Source: Novosphingobium sp. IK01 (lineage in GTDB: Bacteria; Pseudomonadota; Alphaproteobacteria; Sphingomonadales; Sphingomonadaceae). From it: a stretch of DNA of 64,000 nt. The stretch covers positions 992,001 to 1,056,000 of the forward strand of contig NZ_BTFW01000001.1 of the NCBI RefSeq assembly GCF_033242265.1, in the 5' to 3' direction. Position 1 is the stretch's first letter. Each line of letters opens with the position of its first letter. The notes beneath the pieces were generated by a model, which made no database searches, was not told the DNA's origin, and was given only the letters and a program-made list of their open reading frames with translations. The translations under genes were made by a program, and so were the position numbers. This document shows positions 25,602 through 35,501 of the stretch, piece after piece.

Positions 25602-26312
25602 ATGGCTAATAAAATATATGCAAATGCCGCCGCCGCGCTTGACGGGCTCTTGCGCGATGACCTGCTGATTGCCTGTGGCGGTTTTGGCCTCTGCGGCGTT
25701 CCCGAACGCCTGATCGATGCGGTGCGCGATGCGGGCGTCAAGGGCCTGACTTTTGCCAGCAACAATGCCGGAATCGACAACGAGGGGATCGGCAAGCTCC
25801 TGCGCACGCGGCAAGTGAGGAAGATGATCTCGTCCTACGTCGGCGAAAACAAGGAGTTCGAGCGCCAGTACCTGTCGGGCGAGCTTGAGGTTGAATTCTG
25901 CCCCCAGGGCACCCTGGCCGAACGCATGCGGGCAGGCGGCGCGGGCATTCCGGGCTTCTACACCAAGACCGGGGTGGGCACGCTGGTCGCCGAGGGCAAG
26001 GAAGTGAAGAATTTCGACGGGCAGGACTATATCCTCGAACGCGGGATCTTTGCCGACCTGAGCCTGGTCAAGGCATGGAAGGCCGACGAAAGCGGCAATG
26101 TCGTCTTCCGCAAGACGGCCCGCAATTTCAACGTCCCGGCGGCCACCTGCGGCAAGGTCTGCGTGGTCGAGGTCGAGGAAATCGTGCCGACCGGCAGCCT
26201 CGATCCCGATGCCATCCACCTGCCCGGCGTCTATGTCCAGCGCCTCGTGCTGGGCGCGCCCTATGACAAGAAGATCGAATTCCGCACCACCCGCGCACGG
26301 GAGACCGCATGA
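25602..26312 (+). CDS. scoA: 3-oxoacid CoA-transferase, subunit A
   Basis: A 236-residue alpha subunit of a succinyl-CoA:3-ketoacid CoA-transferase. [20 protein letters not shown] near the start is the family glycine-rich motif, and [29 protein letters not shown] follows at about residue 105. With ScoB it moves CoA from succinyl-CoA to acetoacetate or a related ketoacid, feeding ketone bodies or aromatic-degradation products into the citric acid cycle. Two ATGs are close; I take the one at 25602 because GGGAG lies 7 nt before it, while the one at 25596 touches the site. The stop overlaps the scoB start as ATGA. Confidence 0.93.
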   Translation: MANKIYANAAAALDGLLRDDLLIACGGFGLCGVPERLIDAVRDAGVKGLTFASNNAGIDNEGIGKLLRTRQVRKMISSYVGENKEFERQYLSGELEVEFCPQGTLAERMRAGGAGIPGFYTKTGVGTLVAEGKEVKNFDGQDYILERGIFADLSLVKAWKADESGNVVFRKTARNFNVPAATCGKVCVVEVEEIVPTGSLDPDAIHLPGVYVQRLVLGAPYDKKIEFRTTRARETA

Positions 26313-26950
26313 TGGCCTGGACTCGTGATGAAATGGCCGCCCGCGCCGCGCGCGAACTCGAAGACGGCTTCTATGTGAACCTGGGCATCGGCATTCCGAC
26401 GCTGGTGGCCAACCACATCCCCAAGGGGATCGAGGTGACGCTGCAATCGGAAAACGGGATGCTGGGCATCGGCCCCTTCCCCTATGACGACGAAGTCGAT
26501 GCCGACCTCATCAACGCGGGCAAGCAGACCATCAGCGAACTGGCGCAGTCGGCCTATTTCGACAGCGCGCAGAGCTTCGCGATGATCCGGGGCGGGCATA
26601 TCGACCTCACCGTGCTGGGCGCGATGGAAGTCTCGCAAGGGGGCGACATCGCCAACTGGATGGTGCCGGGCAAGATGATCAAGGGCATGGGCGGCGCGAT
26701 GGACCTCGTCGCAGGCGTCAAGCGGATCATCGTTGTGATGGAGCATTGCGCCAAGGACGGCAGCGCCAAGTTCATCCCGGCCTGCACCCTCCCCCTGACC
26801 GGCCAGAACGTGGTCGACATGGTGATCACCGATCTGGCCGTGTTCCAGCGCGCCGATCATGCCAGCCCGTTCCGTCTGGTCGAACTGGCCCCCGGCGTGA
26901 GCGCGCAGGACGTGCGCGAGAGGACCACCGCGCACTACATCGAAGCATGA
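26309..26950 (+). CDS. scoB: 3-oxoacid CoA-transferase, subunit B
   Basis: A 213-residue beta subunit. [17 protein letters not shown] and the active-site region [14 protein letters not shown], with the glutamate that forms the glutamyl-CoA thioester, are both present. Residues 90-150 give [33 protein letters not shown], strongly conserved in the family. Together with ScoA it makes the heteromeric transferase. Translation is coupled to scoA through a 4-nt overlap. A GC-rich hairpin follows the stop. Confidence 0.94.
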   Translation: MMAWTRDEMAARAARELEDGFYVNLGIGIPTLVANHIPKGIEVTLQSENGMLGIGPFPYDDEVDADLINAGKQTISELAQSAYFDSAQSFAMIRGGHIDLTVLGAMEVSQGGDIANWMVPGKMIKGMGGAMDLVAGVKRIIVVMEHCAKDGSAKFIPACTLPLTGQNVVDMVITDLAVFQRADHASPFRLVELAPGVSAQDVRERTTAHYIEA

Positions 26951-26976
26951 TCGGGAAGCCTGATCGAAATGATGAA

Positions 26977-27002
26977 CGGAAGGGGCCGACAGGCCCCTTC
27001 CG
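26977..27002 (+). terminator. Hairpin terminator after scoB
   Basis: The arms CGGAAGGGGCC and GGCCCCTTCCG pair over 11 bp with a 4-nt loop, 26 bp after the scoB stop. The following T-run is weak, so termination may be partial. Confidence 0.6.
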
Positions 27003-27102
27003 TCATGGGCCCGACACACCAGACCGGTTCACGCCCCGGATGAAATTTCGGTAATTCATGTTCGCGTCAGCCGCCCGGCTCTAGCCCGAAAGACGGGACC
27101 GC

Positions 27103-27405
27103 ATGACAAGACCGGGGAAATCGATGGCCGCCTTCTTCCGCAAATATCGTCCCAGCCGGGCCGCCCTGTGCATGGTCTGGTCGATCGGACTCTCGCTGCC
27201 CTTGTGGATCGGGGCGCTCGCGATTGTCAAAGTGGTCCTCGTGCCCGAGGCTGATGCCCTGGCCACGCGCCTGATCGGTGTGAACGCAACGAAGCAGATC
27301 ATGCCGCCGGGCGGCGTCTATGCCCGCTTCGACCCGCGCCCGGTCCTGCGCGAGGGCCGCTCGGAAGCCCACAAGGTCGCCGAAGAGCTGCTGCGGCACG
27401 GCTGA
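27103..27405 (+). CDS. Small single-helix membrane protein, unknown
   Basis: A 100-residue protein I do not recognise. It has a basic start, one membrane helix (about 20-48: AALCMVWSIGLSLPLWIGALAIVKVVLV) and a soluble tail ending LREGRSEAHKVAEELLRHG. An internal ATG at 27124, with GGGGAAA before it, may be the start. It stands alone between scoB and the converging FIST-MCP gene. Codon usage is like its neighbours and the frame is open through a natural gap, so it is probably real. Confidence 0.5.
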   Translation: MTRPGKSMAAFFRKYRPSRAALCMVWSIGLSLPLWIGALAIVKVVLVPEADALATRLIGVNATKQIMPPGGVYARFDPRPVLREGRSEAHKVAEELLRHG

Positions 27406-27452
27406 CCGGGATTCACTGGCCGGAATACGGGACAGGGCATGCACGGCCCTGC

Positions 27453-29546
27453 TCAGTTCTGGCCTTCCACCCGCTTGAGACGCTCGATCTCGATCTCGAC
27501 CTGGGTCATCATCGTGGTCTGCTGGCGCGACATCTGCTCGACCGAGCCGAGCAGGTCGCCGATGCGCGCGAACGAGGCAAACATCTTGCCCAGATTGCCC
27601 GCGATCACATCGAAGCCGCTGCGCGCATGGCCCAGCTTGGTCTCGCTCTCGGCGACATGTTCGCCCAGCCGGGTCATCGAGGCATCGACCTGCGAGAGCG
27701 AATCCCGGCTCTGGTCGAGGGTCGAGCCGGTCATCTTGGCCAGGCTGCGCACTTCGTTGGCGACAATGGCGAAGGCACGCCCCGCCTCGCCCGCGCGCGC
27801 GGCCTCGATCCCAGCGTTGAGCGAGAGCAGGTTGGTCTGCATGTTGATCTTGTCGATCACCTCGACGATCTCGCGCAGGCGGGCCATGGCCTCGGCGACA
27901 TGGCCGAACTCGGCGTCGAGCTGGCCGGTGCGATCATCGAGCGTCAGTTCGCCCAGCCGCGATTCCATGTCGTTGCGCATCACCTCGATGTTGCGGCGCA
28001 CCTCGTCGGTGCCGCTGGCGACCTGATCGAGTTCCTGCGCAAGACGCGCGGTCTTCATCACGAACTCGATCAGCCGGCCCAGCAATTGCTGGCGCAGACC
28101 GTTGATCAGGCGCTGCTGGGCCAGCCGGGTCTCGACGAAATAGCGCGAGAAGTGCGCGTAATGGATCGGGAAATTGTCGATGAAGTCTTCCTCGAAGGGG
28201 GTGCCTTCGGGAACATGGAAGAAGGCCACGGCGGTCAGCGTCTGGTTGACGTTGATGCCCAGAAGCTCGCCGAAGGTGGAAAACCCGGCAACCGGAATGT
28301 CTCCCCACATGCCGTCGAGCGCGGACAGGTTTTCCCCGTTGCTCAGGCGCCGCAGGATGCAGTCGCTCAGGATAACCCCCATGGGCCGGGGTTTTCCCGC
28401 GAGGAAGGCGTCCATGTCCTGCCGGGTTTGCTGCGCAAAATCGGTTGCAGCAACAAGGTGGAGTTCGTCGCCCGGATTGATGTCGCAATAGAAGCTGATG
28501 ACCCCGGCGGCCACGTCGATCCCCGCGATCGAGCGGACGAAAAGTTCGTCGTTGACCCGCACCGCGAACGTGTAGCCTTTGAGCCGCTGTTCGAGTTCGT
28601 GCGGCAGGCACCCCATCATCGCGGAGAGCGCATCGACGACCGGGGTGATCTCGACCGAGCCGGGCTCGACCACCGAGGTCACCTTGCGCGTTTCAGCCGA
28701 GGCTTCCATGACGACCACGCTGTGCCCGGTCTCGACGAAGTTCTGCGTCTTGAAGATGCCGAAGCGCACATCGGGGCGCATCTTGGCGAACACGATCACC
28801 GCATGGTTCTGGACGAAGCGTTCGCCGTCGAACAGCCAGGTTGCCTTGAAGTCGAGCTTGCCGCCCGCCGAGCCGCCGATGAACACGCAAGGATACTTCC
28901 CCGAGCGGTAGACCGCCTCCATGAAGAAGTTTTCCGAGGCGGACAGGCCATCGATCAGGGTGATCGCGAGGGTATCGGTATGGCGCACCGGGAACGGCAC
29001 GGGCAGGCGGTCGAGATTGGCGGCAATCTCGGCCACGCGCTGGGCCTGGGTCTTGCGCGGGGCGCCCGCGCGGATGTCCTCGTTGGCCAGAGGCACGGAC
29101 TGGATGCTGATCGCCTCGAAGATGTCGGGGCCGAAAATCTGGACGACCACGCTGTCCCAACTGCCATCGGCGGGGCAATAGAGCGGGCCTGATGCGCCAT
29201 GGGGCCCATCGCCCCCGCACAATTCGCCCGCCGTGCTCACCGCCACCACGCGCGCGGGCGCGCACAAGGGGCGCAGGCGCAGCACGACCGTCTCGAAATC
29301 GACGTGCGGCGAAATATAGGCGAGAACCAGCCCGGCGGCACGATTGCCGAAGCGGAAAGTTTCCTGACCAAGGCCGCGCAACGCGCCATCGCTGCGCACG
29401 ACGCGCGTCGTCAGGCCCGCCGCATCGACCTCCACCGGCGCTTCGGACGGCGGCGGCACGAGAGCCAGAGCGGGGTTGACACTCCCGTTGTCATGCCCTG
29501 CCGTTTCGCGTGAACGGCTTCCAAAGGCTCTCCGCAATCCAAACAT
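27453..29546 (-). CDS. FIST-domain protein with a methyl-accepting signalling domain
   Basis: A 697-residue protein with no transmembrane helix. Residues 60-400 hold the FIST N and FIST C sensory domains ([54 protein letters not shown]). Residues 480-690 carry a chemoreceptor signalling coil, with the hairpin tip [37 protein letters not shown] that normally contacts CheA and CheW. FIST domains are thought to bind amino acids or related small molecules. It should be a cytoplasmic receptor feeding a chemotaxis-type pathway; no che genes are nearby. I start at 29546, which has CGGAG at good distance. Confidence 0.9.
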   Translation of the reverse strand: MFGLRRAFGSRSRETAGHDNGSVNPALALVPPPSEAPVEVDAAGLTTRVVRSDGALRGLGQETFRFGNRAAGLVLAYISPHVDFETVVLRLRPLCAPARVVAVSTAGELCGGDGPHGASGPLYCPADGSWDSVVVQIFGPDIFEAISIQSVPLANEDIRAGAPRKTQAQRVAEIAANLDRLPVPFPVRHTDTLAITLIDGLSASENFFMEAVYRSGKYPCVFIGGSAGGKLDFKATWLFDGERFVQNHAVIVFAKMRPDVRFGIFKTQNFVETGHSVVVMEASAETRKVTSVVEPGSVEITPVVDALSAMMGCLPHELEQRLKGYTFAVRVNDELFVRSIAGIDVAAGVISFYCDINPGDELHLVAATDFAQQTRQDMDAFLAGKPRPMGVILSDCILRRLSNGENLSALDGMWGDIPVAGFSTFGELLGINVNQTLTAVAFFHVPEGTPFEEDFIDNFPIHYAHFSRYFVETRLAQQRLINGLRQQLLGRLIEFVMKTARLAQELDQVASGTDEVRRNIEVMRNDMESRLGELTLDDRTGQLDAEFGHVAEAMARLREIVEVIDKINMQTNLLSLNAGIEAARAGEAGRAFAIVANEVRSLAKMTGSTLDQSRDSLSQVDASMTRLGEHVAESETKLGHARSGFDVIAGNLGKMFASFARIGDLLGSVEQMSRQQTTMMTQVEIEIERLKRVEGQN

Positions 29547-29794
29547 GCACATCTCCGAGGGACATCGCAGACAGCGTTAATCCTGCCCTATCCAACAAAC
29601 CGTGAGACGCCCCCTGTTGGAACTGCGTAGCGTTGCGGAAAGATGGCGCGCGCAAACATGCGCAGTCTGTGACCAAACGCCTGAATTTCAGTCACATTCA
29701 TGACCACAAGTCGTCACAAACCATCCCTATCGGTCCGCGCCGACAGCAAATGTCATCGTTTGCATCGACCTGTGCATCAACAAGGACCGACACC
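29547..29794. promoter_or_regulatory. Divergent promoter region with GTCAC-like repeats
   Basis: 248 bp between the FIST-MCP gene and the TonB receptor. GTGAC (29669), GTCAC (29691) and GTCAC (29713) stand exactly 22 bp apart, twice the 11-bp step of PhoB boxes. The downstream phosphodiesterase makes phosphate control plausible, but the match to the CTGTCAT consensus is weak. Confidence 0.35.
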
Positions 29795-32221
29795 ATGGGC
29801 GCGAGCCGTCTCCTCCACTCCCTTTCTTTGGGTGCGCTTGTCACGGCGGCCCTTGCGACCCTCTCGCCGGCCCATGCCGCAGAGGCCGAGGCGGCTCCTG
29901 CCGCGCCCAACCCCGCGCCCGCACCTGAAGCCGCCACCAGGAGCGCTGCGGATGGCGGCATCGAGATGACCACCCCGATCGTGGTGAGCGTGGGCAAGAC
30001 CACCCGCACCGCCACCGAACTGGCGGGCACCGAGATCCAGAAGATCCTGCCGGGTGTCTCGGCGCTGGGCGCGATCCAGACGCTGCCGGGCGTGATGTAC
30101 CAGACGGCCGATCCGTGGGGCAACAATGAGCAGAACATGTCTCTGTTCATCCACGGCTTTGCCATCAACCAGCTGGGCTACACGCTCGACGGGCTGCCGC
30201 TGGGCGACCTGAGCTACGGGACGATTGCGGGGCTTTCAATCCAGCGCGCGATCATCTCGGAAGACATCGGCAATGTCGTCGTGGCGACCGGCGCTGGCGG
30301 GCTGGGCGTTCCCTCGCTCAACAACCTGGGCGGCGCGATCGAGACGACGTCGAGCGATCCGTCCAAGACCCGTGCGATTGCCCTCTCGCAGACGGTCGGC
30401 AGCTATGGCACCTCGCGCACTTATGGCCGCGTCGACACCGGGGCCTTCGGCGCCGACGGGAATTCGCGCGCCTATGCCGCCTTCTCGCGCCAGCGGGCCC
30501 GCGCATGGGACTTCAATGGCCGTCAGGGTGGCTGGCAGGTCAATGCCAAGTACGTCCACGAGAACGACGCGGGCAAGTTCACGGCCTACTTCGACTATTC
30601 CGACAAGCAGGAACCCAACGAAGACGCCACCACGACGTATGCCCGCCCGGCAACCGCGGCGCAGGCCTATACGCCCTATACCCGCCCGTTCATGTTCCCC
30701 AACTGGTCGCAGGCGCTCTCCTATGTCGATGCGCAGGGCAACACGCCCGCCGCGCAGGGCAGCAACTACCTGAACTATTTCTCGGCGGCGCTGCGTACCG
30801 ACTACCTCGGCTACCTCAAGTACGAGGCGAACCTGGGCAGCAACATCCACTGGACCAACCTGGCCTATTACCATCACAACGATGGCCAGGGCGTGGTGGC
30901 CGGGCCGCTGGGCCAGTCGCTTTCGGTCGCGCGGGCCTACTTCCCCAACGACACCCGCGACCAGCTGGTCGATGATACGGGCGGCAGCGGCTACATCACC
31001 CGCGTCACCCAGTACCGGATCAGCCGTGGCGGCCTCGTCTCGACGCTTCAGGCGCAAGTCGGGCGCCATGCCCTCGAACTGGGTGGCTGGTACGAGCACA
31101 ACAGCGGCACGATCTGGCGCAACTGGTACGCGCTCGATGTCAACGCCCCGACCGATCCCTATCACTGGCAGCAGAACCCGCTGTTCACCCAGTACAGCCA
31201 GGAATACCGCACCGATTCCATTCAGCTCCACCTTCAGGACCAGTGGAAGGTCAACGACAAGCTGACTGTCGAGGGCGGCATCAAGTCGAGCCTCGTCTTC
31301 GCCAAGGGCTGGTATCCGATCCAGCCGGTGGCCGGGTCCTATTCGGGGATGGTCGGCGGCCTGCCTTCGGGCAACATCGACACCCAGCGCTGGTTCCTGC
31401 CCGCGATCGGCGCCAAGTATGCGTTCAACCGCCACGAGCAGGTCTACTTCAACATCCAGAAGAACATGCGCAACTTCGGCACGGCGCCCTGGGGTGTCGG
31501 CAGCCAGACCGCGTTCGACTACTTCCGCGACAACGGCAAGCCCGAGACCTCGTGGACCTATGAAGTGGGCCTGCGCAGCCACCACAGCTTTGTCGGCTCG
31601 CTGATTTCCTCGCTCGATGCACAGGTCAACTACTACCACGTCGACTTCTCCAACCGCCTGCTGGCGGTGAGCACGACCGTGGGCGGCCTTGGCGGCAGCT
31701 CGATCACCGGGGGCACGACCAGCCTGTTCAACGTGGGCGGGGTGACCACCGATGGCGTCGATGCCTCGATGACGCTGGGCCTTGGCTCGTACATCTCGGT
31801 CTATGACGGGGTTTCGTACAACAGCTCGCGCTATGGCAGCGACTATTCGAACGGCACGACCACCTTCGCCACGGCGGGCAAGCAGGTTCCCGGCAGCCCG
31901 CAGTGGATGAACAAGACCGTCGTCTCGGCCCATTATGGCCCGGTCGAAGGCCAGTTCACCGGCATGTACATCGGCAAGCGTTTTGCGACCTACACCAACG
32001 ATGCCGCGGTCGGCTCGTACTACATGAGCAACCTGCGCCTCGCGGTGAACCTGCCGGCCGATCTGGTCCACTTGCGCAAGGCCTCGATTGCGCTCAACGT
32101 GACCAACCTGTTCGATGTGCGCGGCGCATCGAGCGTCTCGATCAGCCAGCCTGCCTCGGTCTATGCGGTCTATCCGATTGCGCCGCGCCAGTGGTTCCTG
32201 ACCTTTGCGGTGGGGATGTAA
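29795..32221 (+). CDS. TonB-dependent receptor linked to a phosphodiesterase
   Basis: An 808-residue receptor. The signal peptide is SLSLGALVTAALATLSPAHA. The plug domain (about 50-170) holds TELAGTEIQKILPGVSALGAIQTLPGVMYQ and FIHGFAINQLGYTLDGLPLGD. The barrel ends with WFLTFAVGM. An ATG at 29795 with AAGGA 8 nt before it is the best start; two upstream ATGs would add a non-signal extension. The glycerophosphodiester phosphodiesterase begins 3 nt after the stop, so the pair forms an operon; the ligand is probably a phosphate ester or a related nutrient (inference). Confidence 0.9.
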   Translation: MGASRLLHSLSLGALVTAALATLSPAHAAEAEAAPAAPNPAPAPEAATRSAADGGIEMTTPIVVSVGKTTRTATELAGTEIQKILPGVSALGAIQTLPGVMYQTADPWGNNEQNMSLFIHGFAINQLGYTLDGLPLGDLSYGTIAGLSIQRAIISEDIGNVVVATGAGGLGVPSLNNLGGAIETTSSDPSKTRAIALSQTVGSYGTSRTYGRVDTGAFGADGNSRAYAAFSRQRARAWDFNGRQGGWQVNAKYVHENDAGKFTAYFDYSDKQEPNEDATTTYARPATAAQAYTPYTRPFMFPNWSQALSYVDAQGNTPAAQGSNYLNYFSAALRTDYLGYLKYEANLGSNIHWTNLAYYHHNDGQGVVAGPLGQSLSVARAYFPNDTRDQLVDDTGGSGYITRVTQYRISRGGLVSTLQAQVGRHALELGGWYEHNSGTIWRNWYALDVNAPTDPYHWQQNPLFTQYSQEYRTDSIQLHLQDQWKVNDKLTVEGGIKSSLVFAKGWYPIQPVAGSYSGMVGGLPSGNIDTQRWFLPAIGAKYAFNRHEQVYFNIQKNMRNFGTAPWGVGSQTAFDYFRDNGKPETSWTYEVGLRSHHSFVGSLISSLDAQVNYYHVDFSNRLLAVSTTVGGLGGSSITGGTTSLFNVGGVTTDGVDASMTLGLGSYISVYDGVSYNSSRYGSDYSNGTTTFATAGKQVPGSPQWMNKTVVSAHYGPVEGQFTGMYIGKRFATYTNDAAVGSYYMSNLRLAVNLPADLVHLRKASIALNVTNLFDVRGASSVSISQPASVYAVYPIAPRQWFLTFAVGM

Positions 32222-32223
32222 GG

Positions 32224-33390
32224 ATGAAGCGCGGCCTTATGGACAGAAGGAATTTCATCCATGCTGGCACCAGCGCGGCGGGTTCGCTCGCCGCGCTGGG
32301 CGCGCCCGGCCTTACCGCAATGGCCAGACCAGCGCCCTCCCGCCCCAAGCCGCTGGTGATCGGCCATCGCGGCTGCTCGGCGCTGCGGCCCGAGCATACG
32401 CTGGCCTCCTATGCCAAGGCCATCGAGCAGGGCGCCGATTTCATCGAACCCGATCTGGTCTCGACCAGGGACGGCGCCCTCGTCGCCCGGCACGAGAACA
32501 ACATCGCGCAAACCACCAATGTCGCCGACCATCCCGAATTCGCCAGCCGTCGCACGACCAAGCTGATCGACGGAGAAAAGGTGACCGGCTGGTTCACCGA
32601 GGACTTCACCCTCGCGGAGCTGAAAACCCTGCGCGCGGTCGAGCGGCTGGGGGCCATGCGCCCGGAAAGCCGCAGCTATGACGGGCAGTTCCAGCTCCTC
32701 ACGCTCGAAGAAATCGCCGATTTCGCCGCAGCGGAATCCGCCGCGCGCGGGCGCACCATCGGCCTGATCCCCGAGATCAAGCACTCGACCTATTTCGCGC
32801 AGATCGGCCTGCCGCAGGAACAGCGTTTCCTCGACCGCGTGGGCGCGAGCCACTACCTCTCCCACGCGCCGGTCATCGTGCAGAGCTTCGAGGTGGCCAA
32901 CCTCAAGTGGCTGCGCCCGCGCATCGGGGCCTGGCAGAACATCGAACTGCTGCAACTGACCGTACCGATGGACGTGCCCCCGCCCGACGTGAAGGCGAGC
33001 GGCGGCACCCTGACCTATGCCCAGATGCACACGCCCAAAGGCCTTGCCGAGATGCGGCGCTATGCCGACTGGGTTTCGCCCGTCCTGCAAGGGATCATTC
33101 CCTTCGGCACCCCGGACGGCAAGCCCAATGGCCCGCTGGGCAAGCCCACCAGCCTCGTGCGCGATGCCCATGCCGCCGGGCTCAAGGTTTCGACCTGGAC
33201 GTTCCGCCCCGAAAACATGTTCCTGCCCAGCGATTTTCGCGGGACGGGCCCGCAAAATGGCGGCGACGCCGTGCGACAGGACGCGGCCTGCGTGGCACTG
33301 ATCCAGCGGTTCATCGCCGCGGGCATCGATTCCTTCTTCACCGACGATCCCGGCCTTGGCCGCAAGGCGGTGGATACGTTTTCTGCCTGA
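32224..33390 (+). CDS. glpQ: Exported glycerophosphodiester phosphodiesterase
   Basis: A 388-residue GDPD-family enzyme. A twin-arginine signal (DRRNFIHAGTSAAGSLAAL) sends it folded to the periplasm. The active-site segments are IGHRGCSALRPEHTLASYAKAI and DFIEPDLVSTRDGALVARHE, holding the catalytic histidines and the metal-binding glutamate and aspartate, and near the C-terminus FFTDDPGLGRK. It cleaves glycerophosphodiesters to glycerol 3-phosphate and an alcohol, a common response to phosphate shortage. The first ATG (32224) is only 3 nt after the TonB receptor stop; an ATG at 32239 would also keep the Tat motif. Confidence 0.92.
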   Translation: MKRGLMDRRNFIHAGTSAAGSLAALGAPGLTAMARPAPSRPKPLVIGHRGCSALRPEHTLASYAKAIEQGADFIEPDLVSTRDGALVARHENNIAQTTNVADHPEFASRRTTKLIDGEKVTGWFTEDFTLAELKTLRAVERLGAMRPESRSYDGQFQLLTLEEIADFAAAESAARGRTIGLIPEIKHSTYFAQIGLPQEQRFLDRVGASHYLSHAPVIVQSFEVANLKWLRPRIGAWQNIELLQLTVPMDVPPPDVKASGGTLTYAQMHTPKGLAEMRRYADWVSPVLQGIIPFGTPDGKPNGPLGKPTSLVRDAHAAGLKVSTWTFRPENMFLPSDFRGTGPQNGGDAVRQDAACVALIQRFIAAGIDSFFTDDPGLGRKAVDTFSA

Positions 33391-33423
33391 AAACTCGGGC
33401 CAGTCTGATTTTTTTGTTTTATT

Positions 33424-33513
33424 CGTCATTCCCGCGCAGGCGGGAATCCAGCCGCAACGCCGGTGTGTGCGCGAAACCCCGGAAGCTGGATCCCCGCCTG
33501 CGCGGGGATGACG
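33424..33513. repeat. Palindromic intergenic repeat (REP-like)
   Basis: Two arms of 29 nt, beginning CGTCATTCCCGCGCAGGCGG and, in reverse, ending CCTGCGCGGGGATGACG, are imperfect reverse complements 32 nt apart. Each arm contains its own small hairpin (TCCCGC...GCGGGA type), so the whole can fold as a cruciform or long stem. The GTCATTCCCGCG sequence type is common between genes in many proteobacteria. It may act as terminator or mRNA end stabiliser after glpQ. Confidence 0.8.
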
Positions 33514-33665
33514 AGGAATGGATCAAACGGCACCCAGCGTTTTCATTCGCAAGCTTCGCGTGAACCTGATTGATCGAAGCGCCTAAAAGCATCGTGGCGA
33601 TCAGCCGACGCTGTGGTGGCGCAAAAGACCCGCCAAACCGACCCGCAGGACTTTTGGGTCGGGCT

Positions 33666-35388
33666 CTAAAGCACGAAATCGCTTTTGGTCAGGCTGATCG
33701 TACCCAGCAGAAGCAGGGCGAAATCGGCCTGGCCATCGCCGTTCACGTCGCCCAGAACGAGCGTGTTGGCGCCGCTGGCGGTATAGCGCAGTTCCCCCGC
33801 CACGCCATGAAAGGCGGCGGTGCCGATGAAGGTGAAAGCATCGTCGACATCGGGTGTCCGGGTGTTGGCGTCGATGGGGTTGAGGACGATCGTGTCGCCC
33901 TGGGCATGGCTGAAATCGGTGACCACATCGCAAGTCGTCGCGGTCGTGCCGCCAAATTCGATCACCCGCTCGAACACGAAACGGTCGGCCCCGGCCCCGC
34001 CGGTGAGCCGGTCCAAGCCCACCCCGCCGCGCAAGGTATCCTTGCCCGCCCCCCCCGTCGATGGTGTCGTTGCCGCCATTGCCCGAAAGGACATTGTCGT
34101 AGCCATCGCCGATGACCGTGTCGTTGTAGGCGCCGCCCGTCGCGCGTTCGATGCCCGAGATCGTGTCCGTGCCCAGCCCGGCGGCAGTGCCGTTGCCCAC
34201 GCCCGTGGCCAGGTTGATCGTCACCCCGGTCTTGGCCCCGGCATATGTCACCAGATCGTTGCCCGGCCCGCCGACATAGCGGTCGTTCCCGGTGTCGTCG
34301 CCCGCCAGAAACATGTCGTTGCCATCGCCGCCCGAGATGATGTCGTTGCCCGGCCCGCCCGAAAGGCGGTCGTTGCCGCCATAGCCATAGATGCGATCAT
34401 CGCCCTTGCCGGCATAGATGCGGTTGAGCAGGTCGTCGCCAACCAGCGTGTCGCTGCCCGAGCCGCCGAACAGGGTCTCGATATGGACCCCATAGGCGAT
34501 GCCCAGATTGTTGGAGACAGCCGCCCCGTTGAAGCCGAGCGTGGAATAGGCGCCGGGATGGAGATCGACGAAACTGGCCTGGGTAAAGGCGCGCAAGTCG
34601 ATCGTGTTGGTGCCGCCCGCGTCCCAGATCGTCGCGTAGAACGGATCGTCGGGCGAATAGACATATTTGGTGTCGCCCGCGTTGTAGCTCGTGTTGGCGC
34701 CATAGATCGCCTGGATCGCGGCGATGTCGTAGACCATCGGCGTGCGCAGGATGTAGTCGAAGTTCTGCCTGGTCGCGTTGTAGACATAGACCCCGTAAGG
34801 GTCGTTGTAGGACATGATCGTGTAGTTGCGCTGGTCGTACCCGATGGCAAGGCCGCTGCCCGAGGACGGATCGGCCAGCCCCAGCGCATGGCCGATCTCG
34901 TGCATCATGGCAGCGAAATTGTAGGTATCGACCGCGAAGGACTGGTTGCCCCAGGTGGGATTGATCCAGATGTCGCCATGGCTGTTGTCAGACCCGTTGG
35001 CGCTGATCTTGGCATAGCCCCAGGTATCCGTGTCGACACTCGACGAGAGGCCGATGCGGATGTCTCCCACCGTGCCGCCCGACGTTTCGGTGACCTGCCG
35101 GAAGCTGATGTTGGCGACATTGGCCCATTGCTGGAAGGCCTGCGCGATCTCGCCATAGGCGGCAGACGGGACCGCGGTTCCGGCTGTCGGCTCAGCGCCA
35201 TAGGTGCTGGTAAAGCGCGAGGCGACGCCGCCCGCCCAGATGAAGCTGTAGCTGATCTGGGTCGTGCCGCCAGAGCGCGTCGACCAGGCATTGCGATAGG
35301 CCGGATCGGCGAACATCAAGCCGTTGAACCGGCTGTCGCTGGTCAACGAAAAAGTCCGGACGACACTGGCCTGGTTGTAGGTCGCCAT
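33666..35388 (-). pseudogene. Serralysin-like M10 metalloprotease with a frameshift
   Basis: Encodes a 573-residue protein if one base is dropped. The catalytic half has HEIGHALGLAD (H163, E164, H167 and D173) and the met-turn YTIMSYND. Calcium-binding repeats follow (for example GKGDDRIYGYGGNDRLSGG) and the C-terminal secretion part, GDVNGDGQADFALLLLGTISLTKSDFVL, encoded in another frame. The break falls in eight C (34049-34056); seven would restore the frame. As it stands the product ends in about 110 unrelated residues and stops near 33601. There is no N-terminal signal peptide, as expected for type I export. The third zinc ligand is Asp rather than His. It may be a decaying copy of the next gene, phase-variable, or an assembly error. 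Confidence 0.75.
34049..34056. repeat. Eight-C homopolymer at the frameshift
   Basis: A run of eight C interrupts the reading frame of the metalloprotease. Removing one restores DTIDGGAGKDTLRGGVG, a normal calcium-binding repeat sequence. Such runs slip easily in replication and in some sequencing methods. Confidence 0.9.
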
Positions 35389-35501
35389 GAGAACCTTGGA
35401 CTGTTACCGGAAATGGGGGCCTTCATCCTAGCCCCGCGCGCGCCGTTACGGGACGCGCGAAACATTCAAACCGGAGATATCCCTCCCCTCTCCTGCCCCG
35501 T

